This document shows positions 27,473 through 36,976 of a DNA stretch of 64,000 bases, piece by piece; within the stretch, counting starts at the first letter, position 1; every line of letters begins with the position of its first letter. Made by a program: the position numbers and the translations under genes. The stretch lies in contig NZ_AP025470.1 in the NCBI RefSeq assembly GCF_024347375.1, positions 930,001 to 994,000 of the forward strand. Reading direction: 5' to 3'. The notes below the pieces were generated by a model, which was given only the letters and a program-made list of their open reading frames with translations, had not been told where the DNA came from and made no database searches. The DNA is from Vibrio coralliirubri. Lineage in GTDB: Bacteria; Pseudomonadota; Gammaproteobacteria; Enterobacterales; Vibrionaceae.

Positions 27473-28312
27473 TTACAGAATCACAGTCTTATTGCCGTAA
27501 ACAAACACATGATCATTGATCACCTTGTTTAACGCCTTACTTAATACATTCTTCTCTACGTCACGACCGGCTTGTGCCATGTCTTTCGCGCTGAAGTTGT
27601 GATCCACAGGGATAACATCTTGCTTAATGATTGGGCCTTCATCCAAATCATTAGTCACAAAGTGTGCCGTTGCGCCAATGATCTTCACGCCGCGCTCATA
27701 CGCTTGTTGGTATGGCTTCGCGCCAATAAATGCTGGCAAAAAGCTGTGGTGGATATTGATGATCTTGTGGTTGTACTTTTCAACAAATCCTGGAGTCAGC
27801 ACTCGCATATACTTAGCTAAAACAAGGTAATCAGCCTCGTATTGGTCAATTACTTCTAGCATCTTCTTCTCATGTTCTTCACGGTTTAGCCCTTCGTGAG
27901 AAACATGGTGGTAAGGGATGTCAAAGCGCTCGGTTAGGCTTTGTAGAATGTCGTAGTTACCGACAACGGCTGCGATTTCAACGTCTAAGCTGCCATCGAA
28001 GTTCTTCATGAGAATGTCGCCAAGGCAGTGTGCTTCCTTGGTCACGAGTATCACTACACGCTTGCGAGACGAATCAACAAGCTTACGTTTCGTGTTTTCT
28101 GGCAGGGCTTGGTCTAAATCGGCAAGCAAGGTTTCATCATTGAAATAGCCTTCAAGCTCGGTGCGCATAAAGAAGTGGCCACTTGTGTTATCTACGAACT
28201 CATTGTTGTGAATAATATTGAGTTGGTGCTTATAACAAATGTTGGTGATCTTAGAGATGAGGCCCGGGGCATCAGTACAATGTGTTAGTAAAGTTTTTCT
28301 TTCCATTTGCAT
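27473..28312 (-). CDS. purU: Formyltetrahydrofolate deformylase
   Basis: PurU hydrolyses 10-formyl-THF to formate and THF, balancing one-carbon pools. The 279-residue protein has an N-terminal ACT domain (LLTHCTDAPGLISKITNICYKHQLNI, about 7-80). A formyltransferase-like catalytic domain follows, with HCLGDILMKNFDG, LAKYMRVLTPGF and KIINIHHSFLPAFIGAKPY, and the catalytic Asp in TNDLDEGPIIKQD. The start has GGAAG upstream. It is convergent with yecM. Confidence 0.95.
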   Translation of the reverse strand: MQMERKTLLTHCTDAPGLISKITNICYKHQLNIIHNNEFVDNTSGHFFMRTELEGYFNDETLLADLDQALPENTKRKLVDSSRKRVVILVTKEAHCLGDILMKNFDGSLDVEIAAVVGNYDILQSLTERFDIPYHHVSHEGLNREEHEKKMLEVIDQYEADYLVLAKYMRVLTPGFVEKYNHKIINIHHSFLPAFIGAKPYQQAYERGVKIIGATAHFVTNDLDEGPIIKQDVIPVDHNFSAKDMAQAGRDVEKNVLSKALNKVINDHVFVYGNKTVIL

Positions 28313-28547
28313 CTTACTTCCATGAAATATTTTTATTCTTCAAATTAAATGCAGGCCGTCGAACGGTGAACTGAGCCGCAATATCACCGTTATAATTAAT
28401 CTATTATCAAGTTGGTTTCAACAAATTCTGCTGCTGATTTATCGCTTTGATAAATTGTTTGATATAGAAATATCAGTTTTTAGATAGAAAAACAGGCAGA
28501 AGCTTCATTTTTAAAAGTTTTGACCGTAGTACGCATTTGAACTTCAA

Positions 28548-28567
28548 CCGAGGCATTTATGCCTTGG
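28548..28567 (+). promoter_or_regulatory. 9-bp hairpin in the leader of a small gene
   Basis: CCGAGGCAT (28548-28556) pairs with ATGCCTTGG (28559-28567) across TT, nine bases before the GAGGTGA ribosome site of the next gene. Confidence 0.4.
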
Positions 28568-28588
28568 CCAAAAATAGAGGTGATACTT

Positions 28589-28789
28589 ATGGATAAAGAG
28601 TTACTAGCCAAAAAACTGTACTGCAAGCGAGTGAATTCATTGGCGAGAGGTACCGAGTTAGATGGTCATGTTCTAGATGAAATGTGGGAAAGTAAGACCT
28701 CACCAACCGATGCAGCGAAAGCCATACAGCCCGGTGATAACCATTTTGAAGGTGCCCCTTGGCTGTCACGTTATCTAAGTCGAAAATAA
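28589..28789 (+). CDS. Small conserved-looking hypothetical protein
   Basis: I do not recognise this 66-residue protein. MDKELLAKKLYCKRVNSLAR starts at an ATG preceded by GAGGTGA at 28576, which is better than the ATG at 28559 that lies inside a hairpin. It is hydrophilic, without TM segments. The C-terminal half is PTDAAKAIQPGDNHFEGAPW followed by LSRYLSRK. It sits alone between purU and yoaA on the yoaA strand. Confidence 0.65.
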   Translation: MDKELLAKKLYCKRVNSLARGTELDGHVLDEMWESKTSPTDAAKAIQPGDNHFEGAPWLSRYLSRK

Positions 28790-28867
28790 AAACGACTCTC
28801 TAATTCTTACTTCTTCAGTTCTTACCTTCAAGGTAGCTTAAGTCACGTCAAACTAAACCAAACACCT

Positions 28868-28898
28868 CCGGTGCGAAGTCATTCTTGATTCGCGCCGG
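28868..28898. promoter_or_regulatory. 10-bp hairpin before yoaA
   Basis: CCGGTGCGAA pairs with TTCGCGCCGG with one G-T pair and an 11-base loop. There is no T-run. It could be a weak terminator or a leader structure, 51 bases before yoaA. Confidence 0.4.
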
Positions 28899-28949
28899 CT
28901 CACTAAACCTGCCATAATTCGCCTTCTATTTTTCTAAACTTCGTACTCT

Positions 28950-30878
28950 ATGATATCTAAAACGTTTTCTGCTGATGGTGCTCTGGGTAAAGCGATCCCC
29001 GGGTTTCAACCACGACAAGCTCAGCTAGACATGGCTGAAGCGGTTTCACAAGCTATTGAGAAACAGAGCCAATTAGTTGTTGAAGCGGGAACGGGTACCG
29101 GTAAGACCTTTGCTTACTTAGTGCCAGCGCTACTGAGTGGCAAGAAAACCATCATTAGTACGGGGTCTAAAAACCTTCAAGAGCAGCTGTTTCACCGAGA
29201 TTTACCTTTGATGGTCGATGCGCTTGGCTTTTATGGTCAAGTTGCGTTACTCAAAGGGCGTTCAAACTATTTGTGTTTGGATAGGCTCAGCCGTCAAATG
29301 ATCGAGAGTCATGGTGCTCATACCGATCCAACACTGCTGGCTCAGTTAGTCAAAGTTCGTAGTTGGTCGTCATCCACTCAAACGGGTGATTTGGGCGATT
29401 GTGATGATATCGCCGAAGACAGCCCGGTTATCCCGACTATTACCTCGACCAATGACAACTGCTTAGGTAAAGAGTGCCCAAGCTACACCGATTGCTTCGT
29501 GCTGAAAGCGCGTAAAAAAGCGATGGACTCTGATGTGGTTGTGGTAAACCACCACTTGTTCTTAGCGGATTTGGCGATTAAAGAGACCGGATTTGGTGAG
29601 CTGATTCCTGAAGCTGATGTGTTTATTTTCGATGAAGCGCATCAACTTCCTGACATCGCCAGCCAGTACTTCGGACAATCGGTTTCCAGTCGACAGATCC
29701 AAGAGCTAGCTAAAGACATTGAAATCGCTTACCGAACTGAAGCCAAAGACATGCGTCAGCTACAGAAAGTAGGGGATAGGCTCGTTCAATCGTCAGCCGA
29801 TCTGCGTATTGTGCTTGGTGATACCGGCTTTCGTGGTAACTGGCGCGAAGCCTTGAAATCTGAGTCGATTGCACGCGAGTTGGTTCGTTTGCAAGATGCT
29901 CTACAACTTGCTGTTGATGTATTGAAGTTAGCACTTGGGCGAAGCCAACTGTTAGATACCGCTTTCGAACGCGCAAACATGATTAAGTCGCGTATCGAAC
30001 GTGTATGCGACGTGTCGATCACTGGCTATTCGTATTGGTATGACACCACGCCGCGCCACTTTGCTTTGCACATCACACCGCTTTCTGTCGCCGATAAATT
30101 CCACGAGCAGATTGAGCTTAAACCGGGTGCTTGGGTATTTACCTCTGCAACCTTGGCGGTGTCGGATGATTTCGACCACTTTACTTCTCGATTAGGCTTA
30201 AAACCGTCGGCACAGTTTTCACTGCCGAGCCCGTTTGATTACCCGAATCAGGCGCGCTTGTGTGTGCCTCGTTATCTTCCTGAGCCGAATAGCCCGGGCT
30301 TAGCCGATAAGCTAGTAAGAATGCTGACCCCTGTGATTGAGCAAAACCAAGGTCGCTGCTTCTTCTTGTGTACTTCACACAGCATGATGAAAGAGTTGGG
30401 GGAGCGATTCCGTGAAACCCTCTCGGTTCCAGTTCTGCTGCAAGGTGAGACAAGTAAGCAAAAAACCTTAGCCGAATTCATGGAATTAGGTAACGCATTG
30501 CTGGTGGCTACTGGTGCTTTCTGGGAGGGGATAGATGTTAGGGGCGACGCATTAAGCTGTGTTATCATCGATAAATTGCCCTTTACGGCCCCTGATGACC
30601 CTTTACTTAAGGCTCGAATCGAGGACTGTAAATTAAAAGGGGGTGATCCTTTTGCACAGGTACAGTTGCCAGACGCTGTGATTACCTTGAAACAAGGTGT
30701 CGGCCGATTGATACGTGACAAGCGCGATAATGGCGCTTTGATTATTTGCGATAACCGATTGGTGACTCGCGATTACGGTGGCATATTTTTGGCGAGTTTA
30801 CCGCCTATCCCACGTACCCGTGACTTAGGGGTCATTAAAGAATTCTTAGCTAAAGACCATTCAACCGCTGCTGATTAA
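28950..30878 (+). CDS. yoaA: YoaA, DinG-like superfamily 2 DNA helicase
   Basis: This 642-residue XPD/DinG-family helicase acts in DNA damage tolerance; in E. coli it works with the polymerase III chi subunit. Walker A is EAGTGTGKT (about residue 44) and the DEAH box is FDEAHQLPD. Between them are four cysteines suited to a 4Fe-4S cluster: one in NYLCLDR and three in NCLGKECPSYTDC. The late motifs GAFWEGIDVRG and QGVGRLIRDKRD are helicase motifs V and VI. E. coli has the same local order yoaA-tsaB-slp/yeaY-fadD. Confidence 0.94.
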   Translation: MISKTFSADGALGKAIPGFQPRQAQLDMAEAVSQAIEKQSQLVVEAGTGTGKTFAYLVPALLSGKKTIISTGSKNLQEQLFHRDLPLMVDALGFYGQVALLKGRSNYLCLDRLSRQMIESHGAHTDPTLLAQLVKVRSWSSSTQTGDLGDCDDIAEDSPVIPTITSTNDNCLGKECPSYTDCFVLKARKKAMDSDVVVVNHHLFLADLAIKETGFGELIPEADVFIFDEAHQLPDIASQYFGQSVSSRQIQELAKDIEIAYRTEAKDMRQLQKVGDRLVQSSADLRIVLGDTGFRGNWREALKSESIARELVRLQDALQLAVDVLKLALGRSQLLDTAFERANMIKSRIERVCDVSITGYSYWYDTTPRHFALHITPLSVADKFHEQIELKPGAWVFTSATLAVSDDFDHFTSRLGLKPSAQFSLPSPFDYPNQARLCVPRYLPEPNSPGLADKLVRMLTPVIEQNQGRCFFLCTSHSMMKELGERFRETLSVPVLLQGETSKQKTLAEFMELGNALLVATGAFWEGIDVRGDALSCVIIDKLPFTAPDDPLLKARIEDCKLKGGDPFAQVQLPDAVITLKQGVGRLIRDKRDNGALIICDNRLVTRDYGGIFLASLPPIPRTRDLGVIKEFLAKDHSTAAD

Positions 30879-30937
30879 TTGGCATTGTTGAATTTAGCCA
30901 TTATTTTTAGATTAGATAACAGATATTTGAGACACAA

Positions 30938-31639
30938 ATGAGCGCGAAAATTCTTGCAGTAGATACCGCAACTGAAAACTGTTCAGTTGCATTAGTAATG
31001 GGTGACCAGGTGTTCGCACGTAGCGAAGAGGCTCCTCGAGACCATACGAAAAAAATTCTACCTATGGTGGATGAAGTACTGAAAGAAGCGAATGTCGCTT
31101 TAACCGATATCGATGCTATCGCGTTTGGCCAAGGCCCAGGCAGTTTCACGGGTGTACGTATTGGTATTGGTATTGCTCAAGGCTTAGCTTTTGGTGCTGA
31201 TTTACCGATGATCGGCGTCTCTACATTGGCAGCGATGGCGCAAGGCAGCTACCGTAAATTTGGTGAAACTCACGTTGCGACAGCGATTGATGCGCGTATG
31301 AGCGAAGTATACTGGGCTCGTTACAGCCGCGAACAAGATGGTCGTTGGACTGCGGTGGATGCCGAATGTGTAATACCACCAAGTGAACTGGCTGCGCAGT
31401 TAGAAGCAGATTCTGAAACATGGGCGAAAGTCGGTACCGGCTGGGTAGCTTATGCCGAGCATATGGACACACTAGCGATCAACACCAAAGCGTGTGAAGT
31501 GCTATTCCCAGAAGCTCAAGATATGGCGTTCCTTGCTCAATTCGCTTATGCAGAAGGTAAAGCGGTTGCAGCAGAAGAGTCTGAGCCAGTTTATCTTCGT
31601 GACAAAGTGACTTGGAAGAAACTGCCAGGTCGCGAATAA
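30938..31639 (+). CDS. tsaB: tRNA t6A37 biosynthesis protein TsaB
   Basis: TsaB partners TsaD, TsaE and TsaC to form N6-threonylcarbamoyladenosine at position 37 of ANN-decoding tRNAs. The 233-residue protein begins [19 protein letters not shown] and contains the signature [23 protein letters not shown] (split over about 67-89). This is an inactive ASKHA kinase-like fold that dimerises with TsaD. It is followed by two small lipoprotein or unknown genes of the same strand. Confidence 0.95.
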   Translation: MSAKILAVDTATENCSVALVMGDQVFARSEEAPRDHTKKILPMVDEVLKEANVALTDIDAIAFGQGPGSFTGVRIGIGIAQGLAFGADLPMIGVSTLAAMAQGSYRKFGETHVATAIDARMSEVYWARYSREQDGRWTAVDAECVIPPSELAAQLEADSETWAKVGTGWVAYAEHMDTLAINTKACEVLFPEAQDMAFLAQFAYAEGKAVAAEESEPVYLRDKVTWKKLPGRE

Positions 31640-31711
31640 TTTTTACAAGGTTCTGATGCAAATTAGGTCTAAATGCGTATTATTTAGATTTGAGAGGGCA
31701 GATATTTAGTC

Positions 31712-32017
31712 ATGGTATCAATTAACAACTTACCTCCTTCTTCGATAGGCAATACGTCTAAGCCGAATCGAATTAAAAAGAAGGAGCAGGCAAAAAAATC
31801 TGATGCTAGCACTGCGGTTGGGCAACCGACTAAGGTGGCTAATGCTGTTTCTCATTCTATTCGTCAAGTTAAAGAGTCTGAACTGCACAAGGCTCAAATC
31901 CAGTATGATCTTCCAGAAGGCCGAGGACGTAAGGCTATGGAAGAGTATATGGATGTAATGAATCAGGCGAAGAAAGAAGAACTTGCAAAGCTTATCGGTG
32001 TCGATATCTACATCTAG
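31712..32017 (+). CDS. Hypothetical protein, 101 residues
   Basis: I do not recognise this gene. The N-terminal half is Ser/Lys/Ala rich and looks disordered (NRIKKKEQAKKSDAS). The C-terminal half is helical and charged (GRGRKAMEEYMDVMNQAKKE) and ends IGVDIYI. It has no signal peptide or TM segment. It lies between tsaB and the Slp lipoprotein gene on the same strand, so it may be part of that transcript. Confidence 0.65.
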   Translation: MVSINNLPPSSIGNTSKPNRIKKKEQAKKSDASTAVGQPTKVANAVSHSIRQVKESELHKAQIQYDLPEGRGRKAMEEYMDVMNQAKKEELAKLIGVDIYI

Positions 32018-32052
32018 AGCTTCTTATTAATGCCTGTTTAAGGACCAGAACC

Positions 32053-32613
32053 ATGTCTAACTATCTCTCTAAATTACGCTTAATAGCCTTTTCTCTTGGT
32101 GTCTTGGTGCTTGCCGGGTGTTCATCACTTCCTAGCGAGCTTGAAGCAAAATCAGAGCCTGTGATTAGTGATTACCAACAATGGGTCGACCAACTACCGG
32201 ATGCGAAAAGTGTTCGATTAGGTGGCGTTATCTCTAAAGTGACCAACTTGAAAGACAGGACTCGAATCGAAGTCGCCAATATGCCGATTTCGAGTAGCGG
32301 TAAGCCTGATCTAGACGCAGAGCCAAGCGGACGTTTTGTTGGTTATATTGAAGGGTACGTTGAACCTCTAAGCTTTGCAGAAGGTCGCCTGATTACTTTG
32401 GTCGGTCATTCAAGCGGAAGTGAAGATGGAAAAATAGGGGAATACCCTTACACCTTCCCTGTAATGAAAGTGGACAACCAACGACTGTGGAACATTACTG
32501 AGCGCGTTGTTGTTAACGATTTTGCACCAACCTACTACTCGTGCAGAAGTTTACATTGTCGTAGTTTTCAAACGATGCCAAGACAAGGCCGAGTGATACA
32601 GGACGTAGAGTAA
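32053..32613 (+). CDS. Slp/YeaY-family outer-membrane lipoprotein
   Basis: This is a 186-residue lipoprotein. A basic N-terminus and hydrophobic helix lead to the lipobox LAGC (cysteine near residue 23). The mature Slp domain carries LGGVISKVTNLKDRTRIEV, AEPSGRFVGYIEGYVEP and ERVVVNDFAPTYYSC. Slp proteins are outer-membrane, starvation- or pH-induced lipoproteins of uncertain function. The position between tsaB and fadD matches E. coli yeaY. Confidence 0.9.
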   Translation: MSNYLSKLRLIAFSLGVLVLAGCSSLPSELEAKSEPVISDYQQWVDQLPDAKSVRLGGVISKVTNLKDRTRIEVANMPISSSGKPDLDAEPSGRFVGYIEGYVEPLSFAEGRLITLVGHSSGSEDGKIGEYPYTFPVMKVDNQRLWNITERVVVNDFAPTYYSCRSLHCRSFQTMPRQGRVIQDVE

Positions 32614-32662
32614 TTATTTTTATTAGACGTTGATTGCTCAAACAGATGGAACTAAATGTTTG

Positions 32663-33514
32663 ATGATTGAAAAGTCATACTCCCTCGCGAGCGGGACGCT
32701 TGCAACACAACAGATTGGCAACCCACAAACGACCGCAACGACGGTCGTTTTTATTCATGGGTGGTTGGACAATTCGTCCAGTTTTAACCAGGTTATGCAG
32801 CAAGTCGCCAAGCTTGCTCCCAATGCTCACCTTGTAGCTATCGACCTCTTCGGACACGGCTTCTCGTCGCACAAATCGGGAAGTTACTACCCATTTCATG
32901 ATTATATTGATGACTTGCATCAGTTGGTGACTAAATTATCGCCAAACAGACTGGTACTGGTAGGACATTCACTTGGTGCATTGATAGCAAGTTGCTATAG
33001 TGCCGCCTTTCCTGAAAAGGTGTCAGGATTGATTCAAATTGAAGGTCACGGACCTCTTTCTGAAGCTCCCCACGAAACAGTCTCTCGCTTGAGGGATGGG
33101 GTACTCAGTCGTCTTCGACAGCGAAGAAAGCCTTCACGTCCTCTGGCAAGCCTTGAGGATGCTATTAAGCTGAGAGCTCACGCCAACCAAATTAATGCTG
33201 AATTAATCGCTCCTATTGTTGAGCGAGGTATTGTCGAGTTCGAGAACTCTTGGCAATGGCGATGCGACCCTAATCTAAAATGTGACTCGTTATATCGAAT
33301 GTCACAGGCGCACGCTGAAGCGATTATGGCGGCTATTGAATGCCCTCAATTAATAATCCTAGGGAATGATGGATTCCGACATTTGCAGCATAATCGCTAC
33401 AAATCAGTGCATAGTCCTCTGCATATAGAGACTGTTCCTGGTGGACATCATTGTCATTTAGAGAGCCCAGAGCTAGTTTCAGAGCTAATTCTTGGTGTAG
33501 TTAACAAAATTTAA
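32663..33514 (+). CDS. Alpha/beta hydrolase
   Basis: The protein has about 283 residues, with HGWLDNSSSFNQV (oxyanion region), the nucleophile elbow VGHSLGALIA and a late GGHHCHLESP supplying the catalytic His. The acid is probably the Asp in LGNDGF. The start is uncertain: ATG 32663 is chosen over the upstream TTG at 32630, and neither has a strong ribosome site. The substrate is unknown. Its place just before fadD suggests an ester or thioester substrate, but that is inference. Confidence 0.85.
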   Translation: MIEKSYSLASGTLATQQIGNPQTTATTVVFIHGWLDNSSSFNQVMQQVAKLAPNAHLVAIDLFGHGFSSHKSGSYYPFHDYIDDLHQLVTKLSPNRLVLVGHSLGALIASCYSAAFPEKVSGLIQIEGHGPLSEAPHETVSRLRDGVLSRLRQRRKPSRPLASLEDAIKLRAHANQINAELIAPIVERGIVEFENSWQWRCDPNLKCDSLYRMSQAHAEAIMAAIECPQLIILGNDGFRHLQHNRYKSVHSPLHIETVPGGHHCHLESPELVSELILGVVNKI

Positions 33515-33530
33515 ACAAGTGTTTGAGCCT

Positions 33531-33550
33531 TTTAGTGCTCATGCACTAAA
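33531..33550. promoter_or_regulatory. Inverted repeat TTTAGTGC/GCACTAAA before fadD
   Basis: This is a perfect 8-bp inverted repeat with a TCAT loop, 17 bases after the hydrolase stop and 70 before fadD. It could be an operator or a weak terminator. No FadR-like box was recognised in this leader. Confidence 0.4.
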
Positions 33551-33620
33551 GCTGTGCTGTAATACCGCAATGATAAAAAGCGGCGAAGCAGTCGTCAGCT
33601 GATAAACGAGGAGTAACATC

Positions 33621-35315
33621 GTGGATAAACCTTGGCTTTCACGTTATCCAAGTGACGTACCAGAAACGATCAACCCAGATCAGTACCCATCTCTTGTAGA
33701 AATGTTTGAACAGTCGGTACAGAAGTACGCGGACCAACCTGCATTCGAGAACATGGGCTCGATTATGACATTCCGTAAGCTTGAAGAGCGCAGCCGTGCT
33801 TTTGCCGCTTACCTACAGAATGACTTGAAACTGAAGAAGGGCGATCGCGTCGCGCTAATGATGCCAAACCTACTGCAATACCCAATTGCACTATTTGGTG
33901 TATTGCGTGCCGGTATGATTGCAGTGAACGTCAACCCACTGTACACACCTCGTGAGCTTGAACATCAACTGAACGATTCTGGTGCAAAGGCGATTGTTAT
34001 CGTATCTAACTTTGCGAGCACGCTAGAGAAAGTTGTTGATAACACGCCGGTTAAACACGTAGTTCTAACTAGCCTAGGGCAAATGTTGCCACGCGCGAAA
34101 GGGACAATTGTCGACTTCGTAGTGAAATACGTAAAAGGCATGGTGCCTAAGTATGATCTGCCGGGTGCTATCTCATTCAGAAAAGCGCTGCACAAAGGTC
34201 GTCGTCTTCAATATGTGAAGCCGTTCATGGCGGGTGATGACATCGCGTTCCTACAGTACACCGGTGGTACTACGGGTGTTGCGAAGGGCGCAATCCTAAC
34301 GCACCGCAATATGATCGCGAACGTACTTCAAGCGAAAGGGGCTTACGGTCCTGTTCTGCAAGAAGGCCGCGAGTTAGTTGTAACGGCATTACCGCTTTAC
34401 CACGTATTTGCACTGACGGTGAACTGCTTGCTGTTTGTTGAGATGGGTGGTCGTAACCTTCTAATTACTAACCCTCGTGATATTCCTGGCTTTATTAAAG
34501 AGCTGCAAAAGGTTCCGTTTACTGCGATTACCGGTGTAAACACACTGTTTAATGCACTAGTTAATAACGAAGATTTCCACGAGTTGGATTTCAGTAACCT
34601 ACGCCTATCTGTTGGCGGCGGCATGGCGGTTCAACGTGCTGTTGCTGAGCAATGGAAGAAAGCGACAGGCATTCACCTATTGGAAGGCTATGGCTTAACT
34701 GAGTGTTCACCACTGGTAACAGGTAACCCATACGACCTGAAAGACTACACAGGTGCTATTGGCCTACCTGTACCATCGACAGAAGTTCGTATTGTTGATG
34801 ATGAAGGCAAGGTTATTGCTAATGACCAAGTAGGCGAGCTACAAGTTCGTGGTCCTCAAGTGATGCAAGGCTACTGGCAGCGCCCTGAAGCGACTAAAGA
34901 AGTGATCGATCAAGACGGTTGGTTATCGACAGGTGACATCGTTAAGTTTGATGACGAAGGCTTGTTGTACATCGTTGACCGTAAGAAAGACATGATTCTT
35001 GTATCAGGCTTCAACGTTTACCCGAACGAGATTGAAGACGTAGTGGCTCTGCACGGTAAGGTGTTAGAAGTGGCAGCTATCGGTCAACCTCATGAAGTGT
35101 CTGGTGAGCTGGTTAAGATCTACGTGGTTAAGCGTGACCCTAGCCTGACCAAAGAAGACATTATCGCGCACTGTCGTGAGCACCTAACGGGTTACAAGAT
35201 CCCTAAATTAGTCGAGTTCAGAGATGATCTTCCAAAGACTAACGTAGGTAAGATCTTACGCCGAGTACTGCGTGAAGAAAACGATGCAGAACTTGCGAAA
35301 CGCGCTAGCGAATAA
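33621..35315 (+). CDS. fadD: Long-chain acyl-CoA synthetase
   Basis: FadD activates long-chain fatty acids to acyl-CoA with ATP for beta-oxidation or phospholipid synthesis, coupling to uptake at the inner membrane. It has 564 residues with a GTG start after GAGGAG. The adenylate-forming signature is [16 protein letters not shown] (about residue 213). [12 protein letters not shown] is motif A5. The fatty-acyl signature [20 protein letters not shown] followed by [20 protein letters not shown] is intact. The C-terminal lysine in TNVGKILRR is the adenylation lysine. Confidence 0.96.
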   Translation: MDKPWLSRYPSDVPETINPDQYPSLVEMFEQSVQKYADQPAFENMGSIMTFRKLEERSRAFAAYLQNDLKLKKGDRVALMMPNLLQYPIALFGVLRAGMIAVNVNPLYTPRELEHQLNDSGAKAIVIVSNFASTLEKVVDNTPVKHVVLTSLGQMLPRAKGTIVDFVVKYVKGMVPKYDLPGAISFRKALHKGRRLQYVKPFMAGDDIAFLQYTGGTTGVAKGAILTHRNMIANVLQAKGAYGPVLQEGRELVVTALPLYHVFALTVNCLLFVEMGGRNLLITNPRDIPGFIKELQKVPFTAITGVNTLFNALVNNEDFHELDFSNLRLSVGGGMAVQRAVAEQWKKATGIHLLEGYGLTECSPLVTGNPYDLKDYTGAIGLPVPSTEVRIVDDEGKVIANDQVGELQVRGPQVMQGYWQRPEATKEVIDQDGWLSTGDIVKFDDEGLLYIVDRKKDMILVSGFNVYPNEIEDVVALHGKVLEVAAIGQPHEVSGELVKIYVVKRDPSLTKEDIIAHCREHLTGYKIPKLVEFRDDLPKTNVGKILRRVLREENDAELAKRASE

Positions 35316-35394
35316 TTAACCCGTTTACGCGAAAGTACAGCACCATAACCATAGAGGCGCTTAATCTAAGCGAGCGCTGAAAAATGGTGTTAGA

Positions 35395-35420
35395 ATGCCG
35401 ACAGTTAATGTCGGCATTTT
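35395..35420 (+). terminator. Terminator of fadD
   Basis: ATGCCGACA and TGTCGGCAT pair around GTTAA, followed by TTTT. Confidence 0.9.
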
Positions 35421-35458
35421 TGTATCCGGCGATCAAATAGAAACCTGTGAGAGTTTTT

Positions 35459-36577
35459 GTGGATTATCAAATCATTACCCAATTGAAAGACCTTGAGCGA
35501 GTTTGCCAACAAGCACGTGAAGCCGATGTCGTTATGCTTGATACGGAGTTTGTTCGTACAAGAACCTATTACCCTCAATTAGGCTTAATTCAGTTATTTG
35601 ATGGTGAAACGCTGTCACTGATTGACCCTATTGCTCTTGGTGAAATGACACCATTTGTTGGATTGTTGAAAGACGCCTCTGTTCTGAAAGTGCTGCATGC
35701 TTGCGGTGAAGATTTGGAAGTGTTCCAAAACGCATTTGGCTGCACACCAACCCCAATGGTTGATACACAAATCATGGCAGCTTTCTTAGGTCATGGCTTA
35801 TCAACAGGCTTTGCTGCTCTGGTTTCAGAGTTTGTCGGTGTCGATCTCGATAAGAGTGAATCTCGCACAGACTGGCTAGCGCGTCCGCTTTCTCAAAAGC
35901 AATTGGACTACGCAGCAGCAGACGTGCATTACCTAATGCCAATGTACAACAAGCTTCTAGAAAAAGTGATGGAAGCTGGCTGGTGGGAAGCGGCTCAACA
36001 AGAGTCTGACTTACAAGTTGCCAAGCGCATCCGTAAAGTAAACCCAGACACTGCCTACCTTGATATTAAAGGGGCGTGGCAGCTTAAACCTAAGCAGCTA
36101 GCGATCTTACGACCTCTAGCAACTTGGCGTCTAAAAGAAGCAATCAAGCGCGATTTAGCGCTGAACTTTGTCTTCAAAGAACAAGACCTATGGGCTGTGG
36201 CGCGTTTTGCGATGAAAGATCCTAAGCACATGGAGCAAGAAGGTTTCGATTACCGCTCTGTGCGTCGCCATGGTGCGAAGATCAGCTCAATCGTTAAGTT
36301 AGCGGAACATACACCAGAAGAAGAGTACCCAGCACCAGTAGAACGTCTAATGGACTTCCCTGGCTACAAGCAACTGTTCAAAGTGTTGAAAGATGAAGTG
36401 AAAACAGCATCACAGCACAGCGGTTTGGCTACGGAATTCTTGGCATCTAAGAAGCAACTTAACCAAGTGTTAAGTTGGGTGTGGAAGCACGATCGTAACC
36501 CAGAGAAGCTGCCTGATGTTATGCAAGGCTGGCGTTTAGATGTGGTTGGCGAAAAGCTGAGCAAAGCGATCAAATAA
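35459..36577 (+). CDS. rnd: Ribonuclease D
   Basis: This 3'-5' exonuclease matures tRNA and other stable RNA 3' ends. The DEDD exonuclease motifs are VMLDTEFVRTRTYYP (Exo I), LHACGEDLEVF (Exo II) and LDYAAADVHYLMP (Exo III). Two HRDC-type domains follow in the C-terminal half (about 205-370). The GTG at 35459 gives VDYQIITQLKD, which aligns with the E. coli start; a GTG four codons earlier is the alternative. Length is about 372 residues. Confidence 0.95.
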   Translation: MDYQIITQLKDLERVCQQAREADVVMLDTEFVRTRTYYPQLGLIQLFDGETLSLIDPIALGEMTPFVGLLKDASVLKVLHACGEDLEVFQNAFGCTPTPMVDTQIMAAFLGHGLSTGFAALVSEFVGVDLDKSESRTDWLARPLSQKQLDYAAADVHYLMPMYNKLLEKVMEAGWWEAAQQESDLQVAKRIRKVNPDTAYLDIKGAWQLKPKQLAILRPLATWRLKEAIKRDLALNFVFKEQDLWAVARFAMKDPKHMEQEGFDYRSVRRHGAKISSIVKLAEHTPEEEYPAPVERLMDFPGYKQLFKVLKDEVKTASQHSGLATEFLASKKQLNQVLSWVWKHDRNPEKLPDVMQGWRLDVVGEKLSKAIK

Positions 36578-36628
36578 CCGCTTGCTGCTTTAAAGCCTAA
36601 CTTAGTTACAGCTATAAACTGCAGATAC

Positions 36629-36656
36629 AAAAAAGAGAGCCTAGGCTCTCTTTTTT
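36629..36656. terminator. Bidirectional terminator between rnd and minE
   Basis: The 16-bp palindrome GAGAGCCTAGGCTCTC (36635-36650) is flanked by A6 and T6. It is shared by the convergent genes. Confidence 0.92.
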
Positions 36657-36706
36657 ATTTAATCAATACAAGCAAGTGTATTACCTGCCTATCTTGTTCA
36701 GAAAGA

Positions 36707-36970
36707 TTATCGATCTTCTTCTGGAAGCTTAACATTCAGCTCTAGCACTGAGATGTCGTCATCTTTGTGTTCAAAAGTCAGATCAACCATTGATGGGTCG
36801 ACCTCAACGTACTTGGCAATACACTTCAAGATGTCTTCTTTCAGTTGCGGCAGATAAGACGGCGCTGGATCGTCATGGCTGCGTCGCTCTGCAACAATGA
36901 TCTGCAAACGTTCTTTGGCTAGGTTTGCGGTTGTCTTTTTCTGTGGTCTAAAAAACTCTAATAATGACAT
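36707..36970 (-). CDS. minE: Cell division topological specificity factor MinE
   Basis: This 87-residue protein drives MinD off the membrane and sets the pole-to-pole oscillation. It has the N-terminal amphipathic membrane-targeting and MinD-contact segment [28 protein letters not shown], then the dimerisation domain with [19 protein letters not shown]. It starts seven bases after minD ends. Confidence 0.96.
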   Translation of the reverse strand: MSLLEFFRPQKKTTANLAKERLQIIVAERRSHDDPAPSYLPQLKEDILKCIAKYVEVDPSMVDLTFEHKDDDISVLELNVKLPEEDR

Positions 36971-36976
36971 TGTGCA

